Below are positions 37,701-42,100 of a DNA stretch of 64,000 nucleotides, piece by piece. The stretch's first letter is position 1. Every line of letters begins with the position of its first letter. Under the pieces are notes generated by a model that was not told where the DNA came from, ran no database searches, and saw only the letters and a list, made by a program, of their open reading frames with translations. The position numbers and the translations under genes were made by a program. This DNA comes from Chaetorhynchus papuensis (Eukaryota > Chordata > Aves > Passeriformes > Rhipiduridae), in the NCBI GenBank assembly GCA_013396525.1, contig VWYX01000014.1:806001-870000 (forward strand), in the 5' to 3' direction.

Positions 37701-39168
37701 CTACTACAGCTCGTTTAAACTACTTTTAGGCTCTGCTTAAAGACTGAATATTGTAGTTGCAACTTTTATGTATGTTCCCATAGTGGAATGAGGTGAGAGA
37801 AGCCAATATATTTACCCTGCTTTAGTTGCTAAATCTCAGTAACTTGCAAGAATCAGGAACACTTTGAAACATGCTAAATATTCAGTCTCTGATTCTTCTT
37901 TGCCCAGCATGCAGGAAGTGCACAGGGGGCTAATACACATTCTTTTATATTTGCTTGATTTTATGCTTTTTTTTTCTACCTGCACAATTTTTATCTCACA
38001 CACTGTAAGAATGCAGTGGATAGCAAACTAAAAGAGCATTAAGTCAATTTTATCTTAATTTTATTCCACTTCTACAACTCTAGAAACTGCTAACATTGCA
38101 CCTAATTCACACCTCCCCCTCCAAAAAGAAGAAACAACTGTTCCATGTTTCTGCAGCTAAAACACGAGTTTTTATTTAGGTGGTTTGATTTTGGTTTGGG
38201 TTGAGGTTTTGAGCAGATTTTTTTTTCAGTTTTCTCAATCCTTGATCAATTTTGTATTCAACTTGCCAGAAGATCACCTTTCTAAAAATAAAATCTTACT
38301 AAAGAACTCAAGATTTGGCTTGTGAAAATGTCATGCCAAGTGACACTTCTTTGTATAACAATGCTCAAGACACACACAGTGATTAAATAAACAAATAGTG
38401 CAGATTAGTGTAGTTATATTACAGAAAATACAGAAAATTCTAGTTTATAATACTTCTGTGCTGACTCCTAAGATCATGCTTAGTCTACAAAAATCCAAAA
38501 CAAATAAATAGAACTCCAGCACCTAACAAAATAATAAACTGACTGAAACTGTACCCCCTACTGTCAGTATAAATACAAAGAATTAGAAGTCTGTAATTTT
38601 TTTCTTCATGTTTACTTTACAAAGTGCAAGAAAAAGTTAGGCCACTGTTTCCCAAACTCACTGAGCAAATTGGTCACATAGCTCCTCATTAAATTCAGTG
38701 CAAGTTATTTAGCTAAATCCCTGGTCATCTTAATTTAAATTTTAAAAATTTGTCATTCCAGCTAAATTCAGCTCTGAGACATAAAGGAAACAACTAACCC
38801 ATACATCAGGTAATAACCCTTATGAAAAGCAATTTAAAAGTTTTGTTTTACCTCATTAAACCTTGTCACAAGATCTTCTACAGCATTATGTTCACCATTG
38901 GGAGAAGAAAGAATAGTAGCAGATATGGAAGCCTTAATAGATGGCAGCTTGCTTTGACATTCAGCATTACCCAAATCCCTGGTTAGAAAGCAGAGGTAGT
39001 CGATGGGTAAGACTTTCCGGTAGAGCTCCTGCTCCTGCTCGGTCAGAATGCTGGCAACCTCCTCTGGGAACTGGATGAGGTGCTGCAGTTCGATCAGCTC
39101 CTTGCTGATACCAGCCACGCTGGAGGGAAGGATGCTGGAGCCAGCCATAGATGTACACGCTTGGCGCT
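756..39168 (-). CDS. PLCE1: PLCE1 (phospholipase C epsilon 1), partial gene, 23 exons
   Basis: PLC-epsilon hydrolyses PIP2 to IP3 and diacylglycerol downstream of Ras/Rap/Rho and G-protein signals. Its N-terminal CDC25 domain acts as an exchange factor for Rap1 (family knowledge; human loss-of-function causes nephrotic syndrome type 3). The joined exons are 39168-38852, 29651-29506, 28026-27979, 27738-27480, 26789-26581, 22376-21710, 21178-20996, 20150-20033, 19647-19494, 16317-16195, 16108-15972, 15086-14848, 13852-13791, 13639-13474, 11728-11621, 11223-11107, 11024-10866, 9873-9750, 8398-8357, 7595-7471, 6784-6667, 2307-2176 and 1046-756. Every intron is GT-AG and all phases agree, with no stop or frameshift over 4044 nt. 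Seen domain order: RasGEF, PH-like, EF-hand region, X, acidic linker, split Y. The first exon starts in phase 1 and the last ends in phase 1, so the gene continues at both sides. The missing parts are the N-terminus, the rest of Y, C2 and two RA domains. The intact frame argues against a pseudogene. Confidence 0.97.
1047..2175 (-). other. PLCE1 intron with possible alternative acceptor at its 3' end
   Basis: A 1.1-kb intron. Its last 66 bases (1047-1112) are open in the PLCE1 frame behind a second AG acceptor. A short (TG)n run lies near 1124-1136. The plus-strand open frame at 1367-1810 has no recognisable protein similarity. Confidence 0.8.
2176..2307 (-). CDS. PLCE1: PLCE1 exon: PLC-epsilon-specific insert in Y domain
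   Basis: A 132-nt exon encoding LSTLNPSGSSRGKERKSRKS and then IFGNNPGRLSPGESAALAKA, ending SGK. It is a basic and Ser/Gly-rich insert between KFPG and the rest of the Y half-barrel. An insert of about 65 residues in the PLC-epsilon core is reported to be needed for RhoA activation, and this exon plus the start of 756-1046 match that position. The acceptor is tatgggaacag|GCTTGT and the donor is AAAG|GTAAAG. Confidence 0.96.
2482..2976. other. Assembly gap (495 N)
   Basis: A run of N flanked by AT-rich simple sequence: acatatatacaca on the left and ataatataatataat on the right. Any open frame translated through it is an artefact. Confidence 0.99.
4103..4200 (-). mobile_element. Decayed CR1 LINE 3' end
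   Basis: The sequence starts catagaatcataaattcaca and continues with ggaggttgac and tcacctggttcaaccctct. This is the reverse complement of the conserved 3' end of avian CR1 elements (…ggttcaacc…/…attctatgattctatg). It is many substitutions from any consensus, so it is old. The left boundary is fairly clear and the right one is not. Confidence 0.7.
6667..6784 (-). CDS. PLCE1: PLCE1 exon: start of Y domain
   Basis: A 118-nt exon encoding VYDMELGEEFYLPQNKKESR and then IAPELSDLVIYCQAVKFPG. The PELSDLVIYCQAVKF segment is the typical opening strand of the PLC Y half-barrel. The acceptor is ttgtcactcag|GTTTAT and the donor is CCGG|GTAAGT, a consensus site. It ends one base into a Gly codon completed at 2307. 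Confidence 0.96.
6785..8356 (-). other. Two PLCE1 introns (6785-7470 and 7596-8356) around the second X-Y linker exon
   Basis: AT-rich introns of 686 and 761 bases. I see no repeat, RNA gene or extra exon. Open frames on either strand near 7864-8204 have no recognisable similarity. Confidence 0.8.
7471..7595 (-). CDS. PLCE1: PLCE1 exon: X-Y linker, second part
   Basis: A 125-nt exon encoding NILEDRPENKLSSDKLQFEY and then NEETAKRLKKADCATYNNKG plus Lys. It is a charged linker following the acidic run. The acceptor is tgatttttag|ATAATA and the donor is AAG|GTAGGT. It starts with two bases that complete an Asp codon from either possible upstream exon, and ends in phase 0. Confidence 0.95.
8357..8398 (-). 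CDS. PLCE1: PLCE1 42-nt candidate cassette exon in X-Y linker
   Basis: This 42-nt segment has acceptor atttccctgtag|CTGATG and donor GAAG|GTAAAA. It adds 14 residues, ADVLNASPAPNNQE, after the acidic run. Both ends are phase 1 and the length is divisible by three. Inclusion gives LSD-ADV...NQE-DNILED and skipping gives LSD-DNILED. The skipped form is the one I recall from mammals. The inserted peptide is flexible and uncharged in its second half. Splice signals and open frame support it as an alternative microexon; expression is unproven. Confidence 0.6.
8399..9749 (-). other. PLCE1 intron between acidic-linker exon and 42-nt exon
   Basis: A 1.35-kb intron. Its transcript-upstream part (9190-9645) is an old interspersed repeat. 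The remainder is AT-rich with no further feature. Confidence 0.8.
9190..9645. repeat. Ancient amniote interspersed repeat (family not named)
   Basis: The block contains, in order, tctagcccagtattctcttt, ctgacagtggcaacagagc, gaatttatccaatcctttt, ggcagcaaattccaaaag, acttgttttagactgatctt and agctgaagaattccagcct. The same phrases in the same order occur in a high-copy repeat I remember from turtle and other reptile genomes. The match is from memory and the family and strand are uncertain. It lies in the intron between the 42-nt exon and the acidic-linker exon. Confidence 0.55.
9750..9873 (-). CDS. PLCE1: PLCE1 exon: acidic X-Y linker
   Basis: A 124-nt exon encoding AHQLAHMQAQASNGASNPTP, then an acidic run EEEEDEEDEYDYDYESLSD. 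Acidic X-Y linkers keep several PLC isoforms autoinhibited by occluding the active site, and the same role here is inferred. The acceptor is ctgttgttgcag|GCTCAC and the donor is GATG|GTAACT. The single leftover G can join either the 42-nt exon (GCT, Ala) or the next constitutive exon (GAT, Asp). Confidence 0.95.
9874..10865 (-). other. PLCE1 intron, no feature seen
   Basis: A 992-base AT-rich intron between the X-domain end and the acidic linker. No repeat family or exon was recognised. Confidence 0.8.
10866..11024 (-). CDS. PLCE1: PLCE1 exon: end of X domain
   Basis: A 159-nt exon, 53 codons, phase 0 at both ends. It starts NVFGDKLVTKFLFESDFSDD, runs through LPSPGQLRRKILLKNKKLK, and ends DILKQK. 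The FGDKL and SPGQLRRKILLKNKKLK segments are the standard close of the X half of the TIM barrel in animal PLCs. The acceptor is gatgtttcag|AATGTA and the donor is AAG|GTAAAG. Confidence 0.97.
11107..11223 (-). CDS. PLCE1: PLCE1 exon: X domain, second catalytic histidine
   Basis: A 117-nt exon, 39 codons, phase 0 at both ends. It encodes EVVEAIDRNAFITSDMPIII and then SIENHCSLPQQRKMAEIFK. The IENHCS motif carries the second catalytic histidine. The exon is CpG- and GC-rich against very AT-rich introns. The acceptor is tctggcag|GAGGTG. The donor is AAG|GTGGGC, which lacks the usual adenines at +3/+4. Confidence 0.97.
11224..11620 (-). other. PLCE1 intron, no feature seen
   Basis: A 397-base intron between two X-domain exons. 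A short run of G occurs near 11298; nothing else stands out. Confidence 0.8.
11621..11728 (-). CDS. PLCE1: PLCE1 exon: X domain, Ca-binding acidic residues
   Basis: A 108-nt exon, 36 codons, phase 0 at both ends. It encodes [20 protein letters not shown] and then PIIYHGHTLTTKISFK. The VELDCWDG motif supplies the acidic residues that coordinate the catalytic calcium in all PLC X domains. The HGHTLTTKI strand follows as in the family. The acceptor is gttgtag|GTCCTT and the donor is AAG|GTATGC. Confidence 0.97.
11729..13473 (-). other. PLCE1 intron with unexplained GC-richer block
   Basis: A 1.7-kb intron. The block at roughly 12590-12900 is less AT-rich than its surroundings and may be an old repeat that I cannot name. 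No coding frame is recognisable. Confidence 0.75.
13474..13639 (-). CDS. PLCE1: PLCE1 exon: X-domain start with first catalytic histidine
   Basis: A 166-nt exon encoding FLMDKDNFASKNDESQEN and then FPLSYYYIESSHNTYLTGHQ, ending VELYSQ. The Ser-His-Asn-Thr-Tyr-Leu motif carries the first catalytic histidine of the phosphoinositide-specific PLC X domain (family knowledge). The acceptor is cacttctag|ATTTTT and the donor is CAG|GTATGC. The catalytic motif is intact, which supports an active enzyme. Confidence 0.97.
13728..13769. repeat. Compound microsatellite (AT)n(AC)n(AT)n
   Basis: A run of AT repeats, then about nine AC units, then AT again. In transcript orientation it begins about 21 bases after the donor of the 62-nt EF-hand exon, so its length may vary close to a splice site. 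Confidence 0.97.
13791..13852 (-). CDS. PLCE1: PLCE1 62-nt exon: last EF-hand helix
   Basis: A short exon encoding KFEPSVSMCQQGLLSFEGFA plus two bases of an Arg codon. The SFEGFARFLM pattern, completed by the next exon, is the typical end of the EF-hand region leading into the X domain. The acceptor is ccttatag|AAATTT and the donor is AG|GTAATT. Its length is not a multiple of three, so skipping would shift the frame. A dinucleotide microsatellite begins about 21 bases into the downstream intron. Confidence 0.94.
13853..14847 (-). other. PLCE1 intron with CR1 fragment
   Basis: A 995-base AT-rich intron between EF-hand exons. Its only recognised content is the CR1 end at about 14050-14130. 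Confidence 0.8.
14050..14130 (-). mobile_element. Decayed CR1 LINE 3' end
   Basis: The sequence aatcaaagaatcattcaggt, then gatcgtctaatccaacctcc, is the reverse complement of the CR1 3' end (ggttggattagacgatc…). It is short and diverged. Confidence 0.75.
14848..15086 (-). CDS. PLCE1: PLCE1 exon: EF-hand region (LLTRNVSDLGLFIK ...)
   Basis: A 239-nt exon encoding about 80 residues, from LLTRNVSDLGLFIKSRQQLS, through ISDAIAAASIVTNGTGVEST, to [20 protein letters not shown]. It continues the EF-hand lobe and is very close to the mammalian protein as I recall it. The acceptor is cttttaag|ATTTGT. The donor CAG|GTCTGT lacks the usual A at +3, so it is weak at that position. The end is phase 0. Confidence 0.95.
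15087..15971 (-). other. PLCE1 intron, GC-richer block of unknown nature
   Basis: An 885-base intron. The stretch at about 15290-15760 is unusually rich in C and CT on the plus strand and looks like a decayed repeat. I cannot name it. The plus-strand open frame at 15132-15548 shows no known domain. Confidence 0.7.
15972..16108 (-). CDS. PLCE1: PLCE1 exon: EF-hand region
   Basis: A 137-nt exon encoding [20 protein letters not shown] and then TPLYTNLKIDENSSGFQPDL. It belongs to the EF-hand-like region between the PH region and the X domain. The acceptor is tttttgcag|TGTCCG. The donor TTAG|GTTTGT is acceptable but not consensus. The final base completes an Asp codon with the next exon. Confidence 0.95.
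16195..16317 (-). CDS. PLCE1: PLCE1 exon: start of EF-hand region
   Basis: A 123-nt exon encoding TWSSSSWHGRVKGGMKGFQN, then FMVSDSNMTFVEFVELFKSF. The acidic-aromatic helix VEFVELFKSF opens the degenerate EF-hand array that packs against the TIM barrel in PLC enzymes. The acceptor is ggatttag|CACATG and the donor is CAG|GTAAAA. Split codons at both ends join correctly (Ser at the start, Ser at the end). Confidence 0.95.
16318..19493 (-). other. PLCE1 intron, no feature seen
   Basis: A 3.2-kb intron between the Ser/Pro linker exon and the first EF-hand exon. I recognise no exon, RNA gene or repeat family. The flanking exons join in phase, so no exon needs to be hidden here. Confidence 0.8.
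19494..19647 (-). CDS. PLCE1: PLCE1 exon: Ser/Pro-rich linker
   Basis: A 154-nt exon encoding an Asn/Ser/Pro-rich segment that includes LPSRRAHSLTASGSPNL and SPARPVSSPVISSSKSQSS. The RRAHSL motif (Arg-Arg-x-x-Ser) resembles a basophilic kinase site, which is inference only. The acceptor is ctccttag|ATCAAA and the donor is TCTAG|GTAAGG. The last codon is completed as Ser across the intron (AG|C). This is the most divergent of the conserved-frame exons compared with mammals, as expected for a disordered linker. Confidence 0.94.
19648..20995 (-). other. Two PLCE1 introns (19648-20032 and 20151-20995), no feature seen
   Basis: Introns of 385 and 845 bases around the GESGEATDD exon. Overlapping open frames on both strands at 20415-20655 are not recognisable as protein. 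Confidence 0.8.
20033..20150 (-). CDS. PLCE1: PLCE1 exon: GESGEATDDEMATRKAK linker
   Basis: A 118-nt exon encoding GESGEATDDEMATRKAKSCK and then SGSDPQDIDEQEEP. It is a charged, low-complexity linker between the PH-like region and the EF-hand region. The acceptor is tttctag|GGTGAA and the donor is CAG|GTAAAT. It starts in phase 0 and ends with one base, completed by the next exon to Asp (G|AT). The text is close to the mammalian protein as I recall it. Confidence 0.94.
20996..21178 (-). CDS. PLCE1: PLCE1 exon: post-PH basic linker
   Basis: A 183-nt exon, phase 0 at both ends (61 codons). It encodes EDGRFEGPTLAQAVELFGGR, then RWSARN, and ends with the strongly basic ISTAKKKKKVLIR. The poly-lysine tract could contact acidic lipids or act as a localisation signal; neither is shown by the sequence. 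The acceptor is tttgtag|GAGGAT and the donor is AGG|GTAGAA, a moderately weak site. Being symmetric, the exon could be skipped without frameshift, but nothing suggests that it is. Confidence 0.95.
21179..21709 (-). other. PLCE1 intron with one copy of a short diverged repeat
   Basis: A 531-base intron. Bases 21423-21470 are similar to 24171-24218 in the next intron; see the repeat entries. Confidence 0.8.
21423..21470. repeat. 48-base diverged direct repeat, copy A
   Basis: Aligned by eye with 24171-24218, with 7 mismatches in 48 positions and no gap. The shared core reads gtaattggaaaa, then cttaaaagtgaaga. It lies on the downstream side of the 667-nt exon. It is probably a fragment of an unnamed interspersed repeat. 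Confidence 0.7.
21710..22376 (-). CDS. PLCE1: PLCE1 large exon: PH-like region
   Basis: This is the largest coding exon (667 nt, about 222 residues). It starts RFLIGDL-type (codon shared with the previous exon) and passes IELIPWYVLSIRADVHQFMQ, the acidic VIHYDQETHLSARCF strand region and MGHSGIDMHTVCVQNKL. It ends with a helix, LELTKAVRKMRRFPDQRLQW, before QYVSLYQ. This is the PH-like region that precedes the EF hands in PLC-epsilon, probably mediating membrane or intramolecular contacts (family inference). The acceptor is catatgcag|ATTTCT and the donor is CAG|GTAAAA. It is fully open on the minus strand. Open frames on the plus strand here are shadows. Confidence 0.96.
22377..26580 (-). other. 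PLCE1 intron, 4.2 kb
   Basis: AT-rich intron between the RasGEF-PH linker exon and the PH-like exon. It holds copy B of the short repeat at 24171. Bases 23190-23410 are pyrimidine-rich on the plus strand. No exon or known element is recognised. Confidence 0.8.
24171..24218. repeat. 48-base diverged direct repeat, copy B
   Basis: This is the partner of 21423-21470 in the same orientation, 2.75 kb away and on the upstream side of the 667-nt exon. Similarity fades quickly on both sides. Confidence 0.7.
26581..26789 (-). CDS. PLCE1: PLCE1 exon: end of RasGEF region and acidic/Ser-rich linker to PH
   Basis: A 209-nt exon beginning FVSDYSGQDNFLQRVGQDGL and continuing through a Ser/Glu-rich stretch (SLESEEGEDNVSEGSDSRKN) to KNRYQ. 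The start was chosen at the distal acceptor ctctatag, not the nearer tttcag ten bases downstream. Only the distal site keeps phase with the preceding exon, and it restores the FV-x-DYSGQDNF segment I recall from mammals. It ends with two bases of a Gln codon completed by the next exon. The donor is CA|GTAGGT. The linker looks disordered and phosphorylatable, which is inference. Confidence 0.93.
26790..27479 (-). other. PLCE1 intron, no feature seen
   Basis: A 690-base AT-rich intron between two RasGEF-region exons. The real acceptor is at its transcript-downstream end (ctctatag). Confidence 0.8.
27480..27738 (-). CDS. PLCE1: PLCE1 exon: C-terminal half of RasGEF domain
   Basis: A 259-nt exon encoding about 86 residues. 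It runs from SRKVLKMWQFMDQSDIETM, through ALNIPGCKVVPFCGVFLKEL, to YNAQDETLE. The Val-Pro-Phe-x-Gly-x-Phe-Leu-x-Glu-Leu segment corresponds to the conserved P-Y-L-G-x-Y-L-x-D-L motif near the end of CDC25 domains (family knowledge). The acceptor is ttgcaatag|GTCAAG and the donor is GAG|GTAAAT. It begins with the third base of a split codon and ends in phase 0. No lesions are seen. Confidence 0.95.
27979..28026 (-). CDS. PLCE1: PLCE1 48-nt candidate cassette exon within RasGEF domain
   Basis: This is a 48-nt open segment with a strong acceptor (pyrimidine tract ending tttctttccag) and a good donor (CTG|GTATGT). Inclusion adds 16 residues, PLEILGHDTIKMLACW, between AGLR and SRKVLKMW. Both ends are phase 2, so skipping also keeps the frame (AG|G TCA = Arg-Ser). 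The canonical RasGEF helix pair reads straight through AGLRSRKVLKMW, so the exon-skipped form looks like the ancestral protein. I do not recall this exon in mammalian PLCE1. It could instead be an intronic segment that happens to be open. The splice signals make an exon more likely, but no transcript evidence is available here. Confidence 0.6.
28027..29505 (-). other. PLCE1 intron upstream of the 48-nt exon, no feature seen
   Basis: A 1.5-kb intron. The only notable part is the pyrimidine tract next to 28026 that serves the small exon. Confidence 0.8.
29506..29651 (-). CDS. PLCE1: PLCE1 exon: RasGEF core (VSSWVTWLI ... [13 protein letters not shown])
   Basis: A 146-nt exon that continues the CDC25 domain. 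The segment [20 protein letters not shown] corresponds to the helix with the Asn-Tyr/Phe-Asn motif seen in Sos-type exchange factors, which supports the nucleotide-exchange assignment. The exon begins in phase 0 at GTG AGC after ttttacaag. It ends CTA AG, with two bases left for the next codon. The donor AG|GTACTG is weaker than the others in the gene. That may matter because the next exon is a possible cassette: splicing to 28026 gives Arg-Pro, and splicing to 27738 gives Arg-Ser. Confidence 0.95.
31406..31430 (+). repeat. A25 homopolymer
   Basis: Twenty-five consecutive A on the plus strand. It could be a retrotransposon or retrocopy tail, but no recognisable body precedes it. Confidence 0.95.
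33943..33984. repeat. AT-rich simple repeat abutting an assembly gap
   Basis: TA/AT dinucleotide runs (catatatatatatgaatatat and following) directly before the N run, the likely reason for the gap. Confidence 0.9.
33985..34018. other. Assembly gap (34 N)
   Basis: A run of 34 N inside the 9.2-kb intron. Confidence 0.99.
38852..39168 (-). CDS. PLCE1: PLCE1 exon: start of CDC25/RasGEF domain
   Basis: This 317-nt exon encodes about 106 residues and opens the RasGEF catalytic region. The stretch PEEVASILTEQEQELYRKVL matches the family pattern in which the GEF core begins with Pro-Glu-Glu and an acidic helix. It is followed by the PLCE1-typical segment IDYLCFLTRDLG. The acceptor lies after a long pyrimidine tract ending ttttgttttag, and the donor is GAG|GTAAAA. 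The exon starts with two bases of a split codon (x|AG), consistent with GAG from the previous exon, and ends in phase 0 at FNE. The previous exon is not in the window. This is the most 5' exon I can place, and more than 24 kb of intron lies upstream. Confidence 0.95.
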
Positions 39169-42100
39169 CTAAAACAAAACAAATAAAAAATTTATTAGGC
39201 TTTGCCTTTAACTCTTGGACCGTGCTGTGCAAATGCAAGACAACTTGTTATTTTGGTTTCGTTAAACCATTCATTCATTTATTCAGCAAAACACTATATT
39301 CTAAATACTTTCTTTCTATTTAAACAACCTAATACATTATTTTATGTGGGGTTCTTCTGCGTGTCTTTATATCTGGTGTTGGCTAGATAGAGGGCAACTA
39401 GAGCTGGGAGATTGTTAAGACATCCACCAAAACAGACTTGCTTCCTAAAACATGCAGACACCTGCTTCTGGCACCTGAGGCCTTGTCACTGCCTCAAATA
39501 AAAGGGTCATCTGGCAGAGTACGCCTCGGCTTTGCCTCCATGTAACAGCCACGTGCAAAGCAGTTTGAATCCCTGACTGGGGCACCGAGACCCTACTGTC
39601 ACAAGAAATAATGTATAATGATAACTTAAAACCCACGTGGGTCAGCATTTTTCTTCATAATCCTCTTGCTGTAAGACAAATTGCATCTGAGCTCGCTGCA
39701 TTGTGAAACCAAATGTCTAAGGCTACAAAACATTTTTCATTCCTTTCAGAAAATGCATATATTTGGGAGTATGCATGTTTTATCCGTTAATACAAAACAT
39801 TCATGGTAGTTTTATAATATCCCAGCAGTGATATCTCTTGAAAAATAAAACTTTTCCTAAGAAGGAAGAAGGCAAGCTTTCTAAGATCGTGTGGGAAGCA
39901 TGAAACATCAACACAATGATTCCAAAATAGTGAGTGAGTCTTCTTACTAGATAAGTTTAGAATGGGTTCTCTGAACAGTTTTTCAAGAATTACTTAAATG
40001 TATAAACACTCATAGCCGTATATTATGTACTCTTCCTCATTCTCAGAAAAAGGAGTTTATTTTTTTGCATTGCTTCACAAAATATCTTCAGAGATTTTTT
40101 TCCACACTTAATGGAGGTACACCCTAGATCTACCCTTTACCTAATTTTTTTATTATATATATATAAACTCTCATTTCACAGAGGGAGCAAATATCCTTTC
40201 TTTTCTCTAAAAACAAAAAAACCAAGTTCATAATGACAGATTAAAATTCAGTCCCCTATAATAACCATAAAATATGCTACATGAGTTTTCCTCTCTCAGT
40301 CACTTTGTGCAAACTATTCTTAATCAAAGGGAAGTTAAAAAGACAGAAAATTGGCTTTTCTTAATATATTCTGAAATTCAAATGATAAATGACAGTAGCC
40401 CTAAATGAAGTCTTTGGGTAACAGAACCTATTGAGAAATGTTCAAATACAGGAGAGGCTTCTGAAAGAACAAAGACAAATTGTTTCTGTCTAGACTAGCA
40501 AGCAAAACAAATAATGGCCTTAATGCGCAACAAGCAGTATCTTGGTTATATAGTGGGGAACACTGGTAACTTCAGTGATAATGAAGAAGTGCTGTACAGT
40601 ATCTGTAGATACTGAGAAATCTCTGTCATTGAAACACCTGCAGGAAAGACTGAGGGGGAAAAGCCAGTTAAGAACACTACTGACATGTCTCTGACGGTTT
40701 GGGCAACAGGTGGAGTGCAGTGAGCTTCTGGGCTCCCTGTCAGTCGTGTTTGCTTCAATTCTACGTGAGACTTCAATTCTGTTTCCTGCTTCAGTCTGCC
40801 CAGAACTATTCGGAGAGGTTTCATAACAAAAAGCACTAAAAGCTCATGTGCGCTATCCTTGACTTTGCAACAGAACACAGGCTTATGCCAAAATAAAAAC
40901 AATGCAAAATACCATGTTCATTTTGTATTACAAGGATTATGTATTTACACATGCTTTACCTATATGGACTGAACTGTCACTGTCACAACCAGCATTATCT
41001 CAGTAAGAGAATGATATGGAAGGCATGACACAAACACCCACCAACACCCATTTGCTTCCTAGAAGTCACAATGCCTTGCTGACTCCACATGCATGACAGC
41101 TCTTCCCACTCAGGGCAGAGAAAGTGCAGCCTGCACCAGCCTCCCCTGTGTCTCACCACTGAAACTGAGGGTGTATTGGTTGTGTCTATGTTGTACATTT
41201 ATTTTAGACCACAAATGGACTTCTGAAGTGAAGTCCCAAGCATCCTCACTTACTGTGCTTTAGTTTAGTCTTAGTACAAAAAAAGAGGATCCTTTTCAGA
41301 CTAAACTGCACCAGAAGATGCACTCCCAGAAGGCAACAAACACATCCCAATTTGTAAAACCTGTAGCTGTCAGAAACATTCAGTCTCTGGAACAGGCACT
41401 GAGGTCAGGAAAGGACGGTTGGCCCAGACAGCTCAGATCATGGCTCGGCTGCAGGTGATCACGTACCACAGGAGACAGGACAGCAAGTACTATGAACAGT
41501 GCAATGCCACAGCAATACTGGTGCTTTGGAAACCCAACATTATGTGGAAACTACAGTTTTAAACACCTTATAGCTATCAATATGGCAGGAAAGGAAGATA
41601 TAACTCCATAAGGAGTGCCTGTTGACTGATAAAAGAGAGATAACACGAGTGAAGATGAGCTGTTCCCCAACACACTGCTTGCTGATGAGGTTAAAAGGTG
41701 CATTCTTAATAATTCACCTTGTCCATCACAGTACCAACCACACTATGCACAAAGACCTCAAAATCTGGCAAAGGTTGACACTGAATTTGCAATAGGCTAG
41801 AGCACTGATCATGCTCCTTTGCACATTACCTTGCCTAAGTACAATCACCCTTCAGGCTCCACTTAGTACAACCTCTCATATCTAAGAACAAGACTCAACA
41901 CCACGAAGTGACCATCGCTAAGGCTGGCTCTAAAGCATACGTCCATACTGCCAGAAGCCACCAGGAATAAATGTCTCATTAGAACTTGATTTCACTAGAC
42001 TGACTGCCCATTGATCAAATTCAGCAGAGCGCCAGTGCAGGGAGTTTGAATGCCTTTAACGAAACTACCTTTAATGAAACTATCATCTTTCATAACGAAA

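Larger units (their letters stand above)
29652..38851 (-). other. PLCE1 intron, 9.2 kb
   Basis: The longest complete intron in the window, between the first two RasGEF exons. It contains a 25-base A run (31406-31430), a short N gap (33985-34018) next to AT repeats, and two GC-richer blocks (about 32110-32640 and 37480-37740). No exon, RNA gene or named repeat was recognised. FNE|VSSW joins in phase across it. Confidence 0.85.

Noticed and set aside
40546..40902. Minus-strand 118-codon frame as an upstream exon
   Set aside because: No similarity to the PLCE1 N-terminal region and no convincing acceptor-donor pair in phase.
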